In this document: positions 42,071 to 50,023 of the stretch, one piece after another
Numbering within the stretch: the first letter of the stretch is position 1
Layout of the letters: the number at the start of each line of letters is the position of its first letter
DNA from: Armatimonadota bacterium
GTDB taxonomy: Bacteria > Armatimonadota > DTGP01 > JAKQQT01
NCBI GenBank assembly: GCA_036504095.1
Contig: DASXVS010000040.1
Span: forward strand, 116,470 to 180,469
DNA length: 64,000 bases
Direction of reading: 5' to 3'
Notes under the pieces: generated by a model
Told to the model about the DNA's origin: nothing
The model's database searches: none
What the model saw: only the letters and a program-made list of their open reading frames with translations
Translations under genes and position numbers: made by a program

Positions 42071-42808
42071 CTAACTGGACCACGTGCGGCGGGCGGTTAC
42101 CAGGCCGTTCTGGTAGGTTCCACCGTCCCAAAGCGGGCTGATATCGACCCCCCTCCCGGTGGAACTGTGAATGAACAGTCCGCCGCCCCAGTAGATGCCG
42201 GTATGGTCTACGTACCTGTGGTGGCACGCGAAATAGAGGCGGTCTCCGGGACGAAGCTGCGCGGGCGTCAACGGAACGGCCGCGCCAACGCGGGCCTGAT
42301 CACGGGCTACCCGAGGCAGGTCCACTCCGTACTGCCGGAAAACCGAGCGCACATAGCCAGAGCAGTCGATCCCGCTGGCGGAGGTGCCGCCCCACCGATA
42401 GGGGATTCCCACGTAGGAGAAGGCCGTGCGCAGCAGCGGCGGAACGCCCACGAGCGTATACCCCTGCGTTGTATTTCTCTGGATGATCTCGGGGATGTGG
42501 ATCTCGGCGGCCAGAAGTTGAACCGCGCCCCGATAGACCCAGCCGGTGCGGCCATCGACCATTCGCACGCCGTACCACTGACTGTTCCAGCCCGTGAGGA
42601 TCACAGGCTGCCCCACCCGGCAGATGTTATAGACCTTATGCCGGTACGGGCCGTCGTAGATGCGGGTGTAATCCCACGCGATGGCGCCGATTCGGCCCAC
42701 AAGGGATCTGGCGGCCGGTCTTGAAGCGGATGGCGCCGGTGCGGACTGGGCACAATGGCCAGGCGCGGCGGCGAGGATCGCGGCTATGGCGAGGAAGCGG
42801 ATTTGCAT
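42071..42808 (-). CDS. secreted SH3b-NlpC/P60 cysteine peptidase
   Basis: 245 residues with a signal peptide (1-20, cleavage near HCA). An SH3-like segment follows (about 45-100), then an NlpC/P60 domain with catalytic cysteine in GIDCSGYV and histidine in VDHTGIYW. It hydrolyses peptidoglycan peptide bonds in the cell envelope. The ATG at 42808 has no ribosome binding site; TACAAT ends nine bases upstream, so it may be leaderless. Confidence 0.9.
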   Translation of the reverse strand: MQIRFLAIAAILAAAPGHCAQSAPAPSASRPAARSLVGRIGAIAWDYTRIYDGPYRHKVYNICRVGQPVILTGWNSQWYGVRMVDGRTGWVYRGAVQLLAAEIHIPEIIQRNTTQGYTLVGVPPLLRTAFSYVGIPYRWGGTSASGIDCSGYVRSVFRQYGVDLPRVARDQARVGAAVPLTPAQLRPGDRLYFACHHRYVDHTGIYWGGGLFIHSSTGRGVDISPLWDGGTYQNGLVTARRTWSS

Positions 42809-42817
42809 GACACTTTG

Positions 42818-42823
42818 ATTGTA
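42818..42823 (-). promoter_or_regulatory. -10 box (TACAAT) nine bases before an ATG
   Basis: On the minus strand TACAAT is followed by nine bases and then the start codon of the NlpC/P60 gene, with no Shine-Dalgarno sequence. The spacing matches that of the GxGYxYP gene at 14911. Confidence 0.35.
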
Positions 42824-42925
42824 CCATGCTGCGGAGGGCGAACGCGGAAATGAGGAGACGGGAAAACGGCGGTTACCCCGCCATTTCCTCGCCCCCCCAT
42901 TGCCTGTGTGTTCACTCCGAAGCGA

Positions 42926-43321
42926 TTAGCGCTTGCTGAACTGGAAGCCGCGGCGGGCGCGCTTGCGTCCAACCTTCTTACGTTCCTTGACCCGCGGATC
43001 GCGTGTCAGGAAACCGGCCTTCTTCAGATCGACGCGCATTTCGGGGTCCACGCTCAAGAGAGCGCGGGAAATCCCATGGCGGATGGCGCCGGCCTGCCCG
43101 GCGGTTCCACCGCCAAGCGCCGTGACGATGACGTCAAACTGACCGGACACATTGACCAACTCGAGCGGCTGGCGCACGATCATCTCAAGCGTGCGGCGGC
43201 CGAGGTATTCGGCCAACGTACGCTTGTTGACCGTGATCTCGCCGGTTCCGGGTTTCAACCACACTTTGGCCGTGGCATTCTTGCGTCGGCCTGTGGCGTA
43301 GAATTTTGTTACTACTGGCAA
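42926..43321 (-). CDS. rpsI: 30S ribosomal protein uS9
   Basis: 131 residues, the small-subunit protein whose C-terminal tail ([11 protein letters not shown]) reaches the P-site tRNA. The core is [16 protein letters not shown], and [19 protein letters not shown] is the family signature. It starts with TTG at 43321, preceded by AGGAGACAACGTT. It is the last gene of the long minus-strand ribosomal block, after rplM. Confidence 0.97.
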   Translation of the reverse strand: MPVVTKFYATGRRKNATAKVWLKPGTGEITVNKRTLAEYLGRRTLEMIVRQPLELVNVSGQFDVIVTALGGGTAGQAGAIRHGISRALLSVDPEMRVDLKKAGFLTRDPRVKERKKVGRKRARRGFQFSKR

Positions 43322-43372
43322 AACGTTGTCTCCTACAGAATCCGGCGGCGTCCGCTGCCGGCATTCAGCCTA

Positions 43373-43801
43373 TCAGAATGTCCACGGTTGCGGGTTCTGG
43401 GCCTGGTGCGGGTGGTCCTCACCCTCGAAAATACGAACCTTCATATACATGTCGTGGCCGAGCGTGTTGTGCGGGAGCATGCCCTTCACGAGGCGCTCCA
43501 TGTACTTTACCGGCCGCTTGGTGAGTAGTTCGCCGCGGGTGATCGAGTGGATTCCACCGGGATATCCACTGTGCCGATAGATGCGTTCCTTCGGCTTGGA
43601 CGCTCCCGTTAGAACGATTTTGCCGGCGTTGATGATGATGACGTTGTCTCCGGCGTCCACGTGCGGCGCGAACGTCGGCTTGTGCTTGCCGCGCAGCAGC
43701 ATGGCGGCCTCGGCGGCAACGCGCCCCGCCGGGCGGCCTGCCCCGTCGATAACCAGCCAATTGCGCTGGACTTCCCTCGGTTTGGTTACAAAGGTCTTCA
43801 T
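43373..43801 (-). CDS. rplM: 50S ribosomal protein uL13
   Basis: 142 residues, an early-assembly large-subunit protein. The family region is VIDGAGRPAGRVAAEAAMLL, then HVDAGDNVIIINAGKI and YRHSGYPGG. The ATG at 43801 (MKTFVTKP) follows TTGGAG at a normal distance. A longer frame runs back through a GAGTTTC repeat and is rejected. It is 51 bases upstream of rpsI. Confidence 0.97.
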   Translation of the reverse strand: MKTFVTKPREVQRNWLVIDGAGRPAGRVAAEAAMLLRGKHKPTFAPHVDAGDNVIIINAGKIVLTGASKPKERIYRHSGYPGGIHSITRGELLTKRPVKYMERLVKGMLPHNTLGHDMYMKVRIFEGEDHPHQAQNPQPWTF

Positions 43802-43810
43802 ACTATCTCC

Positions 43811-43890
43811 AAGTTTCGAGTTTCGTGTTCCGAGTTTCGATCCGCGCTCCGAGCGCTTACTCGGAACCCGGGACTCGGAACTCGATACTC
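43811..43890. repeat. GAGTTCC-type hairpin between truA and rplM
   Basis: Plus strand reads AAGTTTCGAGTTTCGTGTTC-like words, then the complementary ACTCGGAACCCGGGACTCGG run. The truA stop codon and its last codons lie inside this element (43857-43890). Confidence 0.8.
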
Positions 43891-44699
43891 CCATATTCTA
43901 CGCGGGCCAGAAACAGCCCGTTCGGCGGAGCGGCCTTGCCCGCCACGCCCCGGTCACACGCGTGCAACCGGGTCCATATTTCCAGCGGCGATGCCTCGCC
44001 GCGTCCCACTTCCAGAAACTGCGCAGCCAGAGACCGCGCCATGCCTTTCAAGAAGGCGTTCGCCGTGAGGCTGATAATCAACCAGCCTCGCCACTCCCGA
44101 AACCTCACGCTCCGCAAGTCCCGAAGGGAACTGCGGTCCGGCTGCGGCAATCCGAACGATCGAAAATCGTGCGTCCCCAGCAACCCGGCTGCCGTCTCCC
44201 GCATCGCCGGAACGTCCAGCGCGCCGGTCTCCCGGAGGCTGTACCGGTCCCAGAACAATGATGGACGGCCACACCGCCTCACGAAGTAGCGATACGTCCT
44301 CTGCGTTGCGCTGAAACGGGCGTGAAACCCGTCGCGGCGCTCATGCGCCCTCCGAACCATGATGTCTGCCGGAAGCCGGCCATTCATCGCCCGCGGTATC
44401 CGCTCTATCGGTATCCGCGCTTCGGTCCTCAGGCTTATCGATTGTCCCAGCGCGTGAACCCCGGCATCCGTTCGTCCCGCGCCCGTCAGCCGCGCCGTTT
44501 CACCGGTCACGCTCAGCCACGCAGCCTCCAGGACTCCCTGAACGGTACGCCCGTGTTTCAATCTCTGAAAACCGTGGAATGCCGTGCCGTCGTACGCCAC
44601 GATCAGTTGGACGGTTCTGGAGTCCGGGTTCAGTTGCCTGGATCCGTCTACGAATCCCGAGTCCTGAATCCCGGATTCCAACCTGTTACTCCTCGGCAT
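43857..44699 (-). CDS. truA: tRNA pseudouridine synthase TruA
   Basis: About 280 residues, TruA, which makes pseudouridine at positions 38-40 of tRNA. The catalytic aspartate is in GAGRTDAGVHA, and the substrate-binding N-terminal strand is LIVAYDGTAFHGFQ. The last nine residues (IEFRVPGSE region) are encoded by the GAGTTCC repeat, which also supplies the stop. ATG at 44699 overlaps rplQ by 14 bases; a TTG at 44681 with GAGGAG upstream is an alternative. Both leave about 30 residues before the conserved strand, also encoded by GGGATTC words. Confidence 0.85.
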   Translation of the reverse strand: MPRSNRLESGIQDSGFVDGSRQLNPDSRTVQLIVAYDGTAFHGFQRLKHGRTVQGVLEAAWLSVTGETARLTGAGRTDAGVHALGQSISLRTEARIPIERIPRAMNGRLPADIMVRRAHERRDGFHARFSATQRTYRYFVRRCGRPSLFWDRYSLRETGALDVPAMRETAAGLLGTHDFRSFGLPQPDRSSLRDLRSVRFREWRGWLIISLTANAFLKGMARSLAAQFLEVGRGEASPLEIWTRLHACDRGVAGKAAPPNGLFLARVEYGSIEFRVPGSE

Positions 44700-45042
44700 A
44701 CTCCAGGCGAGCCACCACAACCGCGTCTCCCCGGCGAACGCCGATGCGGGTGATGCGGGTGTAGCCACCCCTCTTGTCCGTGAATTTCGGGCCCACTTCG
44801 TCGAACAGCTTCTTCACCAGGCTCTCGTCCTGGAGGGTTTTGAATGCCTGCCGGCGACTGTGAACGGTATTCGACTTCGTAAGGGTGATGGCCCTTTCAA
44901 TAAGCGGCTGTGCTTCCTTGGCGCGGGTGACCGTCGTATCGATGTGATCGTACTTCACCATGGAGCGCACTAGCCCATGCAGCAAGGCGATGCGCTGCTC
45001 TGTGCGCAAGCCCAATTTGCGTTTGCCCACGTTATGGCGCAT
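44686..45042 (-). CDS. rplQ: 50S ribosomal protein bL17
   Basis: 118 residues, a bacterial large-subunit protein near the tunnel exit. The signature is MRHNVGKRKLGLRTEQRIAL and the conserved TTVTRAKEAQPLIERAITL. It starts four bases after the rpoA stop on the same strand. The 3' end overlaps the truA start. Confidence 0.97.
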   Translation of the reverse strand: MRHNVGKRKLGLRTEQRIALLHGLVRSMVKYDHIDTTVTRAKEAQPLIERAITLTKSNTVHSRRQAFKTLQDESLVKKLFDEVGPKFTDKRGGYTRITRIGVRRGDAVVVARLEYAEE

Positions 45043-45046
45043 GGCT

Positions 45047-46060
45047 CTACTCTTCCCCTTCTTCTTCGTCCTCGTCCTCGGTGAACACGACGGCTTCTTC
45101 GCCTTCGCGCGGAGGTCGGAGGGTTAAGTCCATGGCGGCAAGTTTGTCCTTCACTTCGTTCAGGCTCTTGCGGCCGAAGTTGCGAATATTCATCAACTCC
45201 TGCTCGCTTGTCTGCACGAGGTCCTGGACATTGGTAATGCCGGCCTTCTTCAAGCAGTTATAGGTGCGCACGGAGAAATCAAGTTCCTCGATGCGCGCGT
45301 CGGGCGCCTTGATGGCGGCCTCCCCCTCGTCCAGCACGGGCGCTCCGCCCCGCAGAATCGCGGCGGCAGCGTCGCCCTGGATGAACAAGGCGGTGTGCTC
45401 CATCAATATCTCGGCCGCATCGCTCAGCGCGGTGTCGACCGGGATGGTCCCGTTTGTCCATATCTCAAGCACCAGGCGCTCGAAATTGGTCCTGTTGCCC
45501 ACGCGGGTGGGGTCCGTGGCGAAGTTAACCTTGCGCACGGGGGTGAAGACCGATCCGAACGGGATGGTGCCGATGATGTTCTTGAATTTTTCCTGCGCTT
45601 CCGGCAGTACAAACCCGGTGCCGATCTCAACCGTCAGTTCGATGTTGAGAACAGCGTCTTCTTCGCTGATTTCGGCGATGTAGGCTTCCGGGTTGACGAT
45701 CGTGACGTCTTCCGGACATTTCACGTCCGCGCCGGTGACTTCGCCCTTGCCGCGCGCTTCGATCCGAAGCACGCGGGGCTCATCCCCCTCGGCCCCGCCT
45801 TCAACCTTGATGTTCAAGTCCTTCAGGTTGAGCAGCAGGGCGGTGGTATCTTCCTTCACCCCGGGTATCGTCGAGAACTCGTGAAGTACGCCTTCGATTT
45901 TGACGGACGTAACGGCTGCGCCCGGCACGGCGGAAAGCAGTACACGACGAAGGGCGTTGCCGATGGTCGTACCGAATCCGGTAGCCAGCGGTTCCACCAC
46001 GAACTTCCCGTACATGTCTGATTCCACCAGGCGCTTTACGCGCGGCGGTTCACCAATCAT
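45047..46060 (-). CDS. rpoA: DNA-directed RNA polymerase alpha subunit
   Basis: 337 residues. The N-terminal assembly domain is about 1-235 (GFGTTIGNALRRVLLSAVPG, the dimer and beta-contact motif). The C-terminal domain, about 250-315, shows LDFSVRTYNCLKKAGI, then NIRNFGRKSLNEVK, which binds UP elements and activators. An acidic tail (EDEDEEEGEE) is longer than in most species. AAGGAG lies at a good distance from the ATG at 46060. It is between rpsD and rplQ. Confidence 0.98.
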   Translation of the reverse strand: MIGEPPRVKRLVESDMYGKFVVEPLATGFGTTIGNALRRVLLSAVPGAAVTSVKIEGVLHEFSTIPGVKEDTTALLLNLKDLNIKVEGGAEGDEPRVLRIEARGKGEVTGADVKCPEDVTIVNPEAYIAEISEEDAVLNIELTVEIGTGFVLPEAQEKFKNIIGTIPFGSVFTPVRKVNFATDPTRVGNRTNFERLVLEIWTNGTIPVDTALSDAAEILMEHTALFIQGDAAAAILRGGAPVLDEGEAAIKAPDARIEELDFSVRTYNCLKKAGITNVQDLVQTSEQELMNIRNFGRKSLNEVKDKLAAMDLTLRPPREGEEAVVFTEDEDEEEGEE

Positions 46061-46083
46061 AGTTCGCTCCTTTATGGGATGCT

Positions 46084-46152
46084 CCGAGTTCCTGGTTCCG
46101 AGTCCCGAGCGCCAATGCTCGAGATCGTGAATCCTTACCAGGACTTCGAAAC
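46084..46152. repeat. GAGTTCC-type word repeat between rpsD and rpoA
   Basis: TCCGAGTTCCTGGTTCCGAG then ATGCTCGAGATCGTG and GGACTTCGAAACC, a less perfect member of the family. It fills the gap between the rpoA start and the rpsD stop. Confidence 0.6.
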
Positions 46153-46159
46153 CCCCTGA

Positions 46160-46777
46160 TTACCGCGAGTAGAACTCGACGACGAGTTGTTCTTCCACCT
46201 GGGTGTCGATCTGGGCCCGTGTGGGCAGATCGTTCACTTTACCGGAAAGGTTCTGCACGTCCACTTCCACCCATTCCGGCCGGCGACGGGCATGCCCGGC
46301 TGCCGTCAAAATGGTGGGAACCGACTTGCTCTTCAGTCGAACGGCCACCACGTCTCCGGGACGAACGCCATAGGACGGGATGTTGACCTTCTTGCCGTTG
46401 ACGGTGAAGTGCGCGTGGTTGACGAGTTGGCGAGCCTGGTTGCGGCTCTCGGCGAAGCCCATGCGGTACACCGTGTTGTCCAAGCGCCCTTCAAGGAGCG
46501 TGAGCAACACTTCGCCGGTGACGCCCTTGCGCCGAACCGCTTCCGTGTAGTAGTTGTGAAACTGGGTTTCGCTGACGCGGTAGATGCGCTTGATCTTCTG
46601 CTTTTCGCGCAACTGGATTCCGTATTCACCCAATTTGCGCGGGCGCTGGCCATGCTGGCCCGGCGGATACTTTCGCCGCTCGACGGGGCACTTAACGCTG
46701 AAGCATTTGTCGCCCTTAAGATACAATTTTACTGTCTCCCGGCGGCACTGACGGCACCGGGGCCCATGTTGAACCAT
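46160..46777 (-). CDS. rpsD: 30S ribosomal protein uS4
   Basis: 205 residues, a primary 16S-binding assembly protein. The N-terminal zinc cysteines are in CRQCRRE and CFSVKC, the zinc-containing form, and the S4 RNA-binding domain is [20 protein letters not shown]. The ATG at 46777 (MVQHGP) is six bases from AGAGG; an ATG two codons upstream would sit directly on that site, so the shorter start is preferred. Confidence 0.96.
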   Translation of the reverse strand: MVQHGPRCRQCRRETVKLYLKGDKCFSVKCPVERRKYPPGQHGQRPRKLGEYGIQLREKQKIKRIYRVSETQFHNYYTEAVRRKGVTGEVLLTLLEGRLDNTVYRMGFAESRNQARQLVNHAHFTVNGKKVNIPSYGVRPGDVVAVRLKSKSVPTILTAAGHARRRPEWVEVDVQNLSGKVNDLPTRAQIDTQVEEQLVVEFYSR

Positions 46778-46908
46778 CTTCATCCTCTACAAGACTGCGC
46801 CGCGGCTTCTGTTTGGCCGCCTACGCGAGAGTTTACGATTCCAATATTCGCGGTACGCCCAGCGTCTCGCCGGGTGATGTGTCAGGCGCGGAGGCCCAAC
46901 GTACCGTG

Positions 46909-47313
46909 CTAGACGCGTCGCCGTTTCGGCGGGCGGCAGCCGTTGTGCGGAATCGGGGTGACGTCCCGGATGGTCATCACCTGGAGCCCAACGGTCTGCA
47001 GGCTGCGGATGGCGGTCTCACGGCCGCTGCCCGGTCCCTTCACGTGCACGTCAACCTGGCGCAGGCCGTGCTCCATCGCGCGGCGGGCGGCGTTTTCCGC
47101 GGCCATCTGAGCCGCGAACGGCGTACCCTTCTTGGTACCCTTGAAGCCCACCGTTCCACAGCTGGCCCATGAGATCACCTCGCCGCGGGTGTCCGCGATC
47201 GAGACGATCGTGTTGTTAAACGTGGACTGGATATGCACCACGCCAACCGGTATGTTCTTGCTGACTTTCGGCCGCCCGCCACGGGACGACGTAGTCGCTG
47301 GTTTTCTTGCCAT
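46909..47313 (-). CDS. rpsK: 30S ribosomal protein uS11
   Basis: 134 residues, a platform protein near the mRNA exit. The signature is [20 protein letters not shown] and the C-terminal [19 protein letters not shown]. Start with AGGAAC before the ATG. It is followed (on the minus strand) by rpsD. Confidence 0.97.
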   Translation of the reverse strand: MARKPATTSSRGGRPKVSKNIPVGVVHIQSTFNNTIVSIADTRGEVISWASCGTVGFKGTKKGTPFAAQMAAENAARRAMEHGLRQVDVHVKGPGSGRETAIRSLQTVGLQVMTIRDVTPIPHNGCRPPKRRRV

Positions 47314-47325
47314 ATAAGTTCCTAG

Positions 47326-47390
47326 CTTCGAGTTTCGAGTTCCGAGTAATGCGATCGGTTCCGGACTTCGGAACTCGATACTCGGAACTG
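47326..47390. repeat. GAGTTCC-type hairpin between rpsM and rpsK
   Basis: TTCCTAGCTTCGAGTTTCGA then ACTTCGGAACTCGATACTC, with a loop holding AATGCGATCGG. The left part overlaps the ribosome binding site region of rpsK. Confidence 0.7.
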
Positions 47391-47394
47391 CCCG

Positions 47395-47775
47395 TTACTT
47401 CTTGCCGGCCTTCTTCTTTCCGGCCACTGTGCGCTTCGGACCCTTTCGGGTGCGAGCGTTCGTCTTCGTGCGCTGTCCGCGAACCGGAAGGCCGCGGCGA
47501 TGGCGTATGCCACGGTAACAGCCGATCTCTTGCAGCCGGCGGATGCTCATCGCAACCTGACGGCGCAGATCTCCTTCAACGCGGTAATCGCGCTCCAGCA
47601 CCTCACGGATCCGGGCGACTTCCGCCTCGGTGAGGTCCCGTACACGGGTATCGGGGTTCACGCTTGCCGCAACCACGATCTTCTGAGCGCTGGTTGGGCC
47701 GATTCCAAAAATGTATGTAAGCGCGATTTCCACCCGCTTGTCGCGGGGCAGGTCCACGCCAGCCAAACGAGCCAT
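47395..47775 (-). CDS. rpsM: 30S ribosomal protein uS13
   Basis: 126 residues, a head protein of the small subunit contacting the P-site tRNA. The opening is [20 protein letters not shown], and the signature [20 protein letters not shown] with a lysine-rich tail is typical. TGAGGAG precedes the ATG. Confidence 0.97.
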   Translation of the reverse strand: MARLAGVDLPRDKRVEIALTYIFGIGPTSAQKIVVAASVNPDTRVRDLTEAEVARIREVLERDYRVEGDLRRQVAMSIRRLQEIGCYRGIRHRRGLPVRGQRTKTNARTRKGPKRTVAGKKKAGKK

Positions 47776-47788
47776 AGTCTCTCCTCAA

Positions 47789-47867
47789 TCGATGAACGAT
47801 GAGCAATGAATGAGGAACAGGGAATCCCGAGTACGGGATTCATCGTTCACCATTCATACTGCATCGT
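47789..47867. repeat. GATGAACGA-type hairpin between rpmJ and rpsM
   Basis: CGATGAACGATGAGCAATGA (near 47789) and the complementary ATTCATCGTTCACCATTCAT (near 47839) form a long imperfect stem around a GGAATCCCGAGTACGGG core. It ends a few bases before the rpmJ stop. Confidence 0.75.
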
Positions 47868-47873
47868 TTCGCA

Positions 47874-47990
47874 TCATCCTTGCCGTTGCTTGTGCTTGGG
47901 GTTCTTCGCGCAGATGACGCGAACAACGCCTTCGCGCCGGATCACCTTGCACTTCTCGCACATCTTCTTTACGCTTGCTCTAACCTTCAT
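47874..47990 (-). CDS. rpmJ: 50S ribosomal protein bL36
   Basis: A 38-residue protein too short for many gene finders. It starts [20 protein letters not shown] and ends KHKQRQG. The zinc-binding set is C11, C14, C27 and H33, so this is the zinc form. GGAAGG lies upstream of the ATG at 47990. Gene order infA-rpmJ-rpsM is the standard one. Confidence 0.93.
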   Translation of the reverse strand: MKVRASVKKMCEKCKVIRREGVVRVICAKNPKHKQRQG

Positions 47991-48065
47991 ATCCAGTGCC
48001 TTCCCGCCCCGAAATGCCTCCCCGTCTTCCCCGTTGAAGAGGGGTTGGGGTGAGGGGCCGTTATT

Positions 48066-48404
48066 CTACTTGTATCGCCACGTGATGCGGCCGCGGGTGA
48101 GGTCATACGGTGACAACTCCACGCGAACCCGGTCACCTGGCAGGATGCGCACCCAGTTCATCCGGATTTTTCCGGACACGTGGGCCAGCACGGTGATGCC
48201 GCTCTCCAGTTCCACACGGAACATGGCGTTGGGCAGCGTTTCCTGCACAACACCCTCAACCTCAATGGCTTCTTCCTTACCGGAAGTATCCGGACGTTCT
48301 TCGCGCGGCGTCGAGGGTCCGCGGCGGCCTCCGGGCTTCCGCCCTCCTCCGCCACCACGCCCACGGGCCGGTCCTCCGCCCCCTCTTCCTGGTATTCTGC
48401 CCAT
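48066..48404 (-). CDS. infA: translation initiation factor IF-1 with a Gly/Arg-rich N-terminal extension
   Basis: 112 residues. The last 70 ([19 protein letters not shown], then [19 protein letters not shown]) are a standard IF-1 OB-fold that binds the A site during initiation. The first 42 residues are an extension of Gly, Arg and Pro (starts [11 protein letters not shown]) not found in typical IF-1, which is about 72 residues. The ATG at 48404 has AAAAGGA upstream, and no other Met lies before the conserved part, so the extension appears real. It is between map and rpmJ. Confidence 0.9.
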   Translation of the reverse strand: MGRIPGRGGGGPARGRGGGGGRKPGGRRGPSTPREERPDTSGKEEAIEVEGVVQETLPNAMFRVELESGITVLAHVSGKIRMNWVRILPGDRVRVELSPYDLTRGRITWRYK

Positions 48405-48497
48405 AAACCGTCCTTTTCCTGGGCGACCCGCGTCGCCGTCCGTCTGTTACGGACAAACCATTACAGTATAGCCGTTTTCGGCGTGCCGCGTTATGCG

Positions 48498-49286
48498 CTA
48501 GAGCGACTGGCCCTCTCGCAGCGTCAACACACGCACCCCACTCGGGGTAACCGCCAGAGTGTGCTCGAAGTGCGCGGACGGTTTCCCGTCCTGCGTCACG
48601 ATCGTCCACTCGTCCGACAATGTGGCGATGTCCCGGCGGCCGGCGTTTATCATCGGCTCGATACAGAAGGTCATCCCGCGCTTGAGTGTAACGCCTGTAC
48701 CGCTTTTGCCATAATTTGGCACCTCGGGCTCTTCGTGGAGATCCCGCCCGATGCCGTGCCCCACCATCTCACGCACCACGGAAAAGCCGTGACGCTCGCA
48801 ATGCCTCTGAATGGCCCGGCCGATATCGCCCAGGTTCACTCCGGGGCGCACCATGCGCACGCCAAGCCACAATGCATCTTCCGTGACCTTCAGGAGCCGC
48901 CTGGCCTCGTCAGACACCTCGCCCACCGGCACGGTCAGAGCCGAATCCGCGTGATATCCGTTCAGGCAGGCGCCATAGTCCAGCCCGACCAGATCGCCTT
49001 CTCTCAGTGGGATCCGGTTCGGTATCCCGTGAATAACCTGCTCGTTCACGGAGGCGCAGATCGCCGCCGGAAATCCGCGGTAACCCAGGAACGACGCCGT
49101 GGCGCCCATTTCCGCCGCGATCCGCGTTGCGATGGCTTCCAGCTCCATCGTGGTGACCCCGGGCTTCGCGGCCCAGGCCATCTCCTGGAGTACACGGGCG
49201 ACCACGCGGCCCGCTTTCGCGATCTTTTCCACCTCTTCATCCGTTTTAAGGATGATATGGACTGCTTGCCGAGTACGCCTGAACAT
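48498..49286 (-). CDS. map: methionine aminopeptidase, type I
   Basis: 262 residues. The metal ligands are spread over GLDYGACLNGYHAD, MVGHGIGRDLHEEP, CIEPM and FEHTLAV. It removes the initiator methionine from nascent chains. It follows adk with a six-base gap, a common neighbour order in the spc region. The ATG has only a weak ribosome binding site. Confidence 0.96.
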   Translation of the reverse strand: MFRRTRQAVHIILKTDEEVEKIAKAGRVVARVLQEMAWAAKPGVTTMELEAIATRIAAEMGATASFLGYRGFPAAICASVNEQVIHGIPNRIPLREGDLVGLDYGACLNGYHADSALTVPVGEVSDEARRLLKVTEDALWLGVRMVRPGVNLGDIGRAIQRHCERHGFSVVREMVGHGIGRDLHEEPEVPNYGKSGTGVTLKRGMTFCIEPMINAGRRDIATLSDEWTIVTQDGKPSAHFEHTLAVTPSGVRVLTLREGQSL

Positions 49287-49292
49287 ACCAGA

Positions 49293-49937
49293 TCAACCGG
49301 CCAGAACGGCCTGGATCCCCTCGAAAGTCTTCTCAACGCCTTCTGCGGCGTCAACAGCGCGCAGCTTGCCCTGCGCGGCGTAGTAATCCAGGAGCGGAGC
49401 TGTCTGCTTCTGATATACCTCCAGCCGCGTGCGAACCGTCTCTTCAGAGTCGTCCTTGCGCTGCATCAACGGCGAACCGCACGCATCACAGACGCCTTCC
49501 TTCAAGGGCGGCATGCTCACCGTGTGGTATGGCGCCCCACAGCCCGTGCACACCCGCCGGCCGGACAACCGGGCGATCAGAGCCTCCGGGTTTATCTCCA
49601 GATGCAGCACCAATTGCACGGGGCGCCCTTTGCGTTCCAGCAAAGCGTCAAGTGCCTGTGCCTGGTTGATCGTCCGCGGGTAGCCGTCGAATACCACTCC
49701 GCCACGGCCTTCCGGACGGTCCAGTTGATCCTCAACCATCGCGTTGATCAGATCGTCCGGCACGTACTGCCCGCTTTCCATCAGCGGCTTCGCCTTGGCG
49801 CCGAGGGGCGTGCCGTCCGCAACATTCTTGCGGAGTACATCGCCGGTGGACAGGTGAAGCCAGCCGTGCTGTTGAACGATAAGTTTGGCCTGCGTCCCCT
49901 TGCCGGAACCGGGCGCGCCCAGTAAAATCAGTTGCAC
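49293..49937 (-). CDS. adk: adenylate kinase (zinc-lid form)
   Basis: 214 residues. The P-loop is LLGAPGSGKGTQ, and the lid has a four-cysteine zinc site (CTGCGAPYHTV and CDACGSPL). It equilibrates ATP, ADP and AMP. The GTG at 49937 with GGAG six bases upstream is preferred; an ATG at 49952 comes from the CATTCAGCAT repeat. It follows secY. Confidence 0.92.
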   Translation of the reverse strand: MQLILLGAPGSGKGTQAKLIVQQHGWLHLSTGDVLRKNVADGTPLGAKAKPLMESGQYVPDDLINAMVEDQLDRPEGRGGVVFDGYPRTINQAQALDALLERKGRPVQLVLHLEINPEALIARLSGRRVCTGCGAPYHTVSMPPLKEGVCDACGSPLMQRKDDSEETVRTRLEVYQKQTAPLLDYYAAQGKLRAVDAAEGVEKTFEGIQAVLAG

Positions 49938-49946
49938 AAAATTCTC

Positions 49947-50022
49947 CAGCATTCGGCATTCAGCATCCAGCATTCAGTCGATGTGTTCGCCCCTGAATGC
50001 TGGATGCCGGATGCTGGATGCC
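49947..50022. repeat. CATTCAGCATCCAG-type hairpin between secY and adk
   Basis: The left arm (near 49947-49977) is CCAGCATTCGGCATTCAGCA-type words. The right arm (49993-50020) is CTGAATGCTGGATGCCGGAT. They pair over most of their length. It ends just before the secY stop at 50024. Confidence 0.8.
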
Positions 50023-50023
50023 T

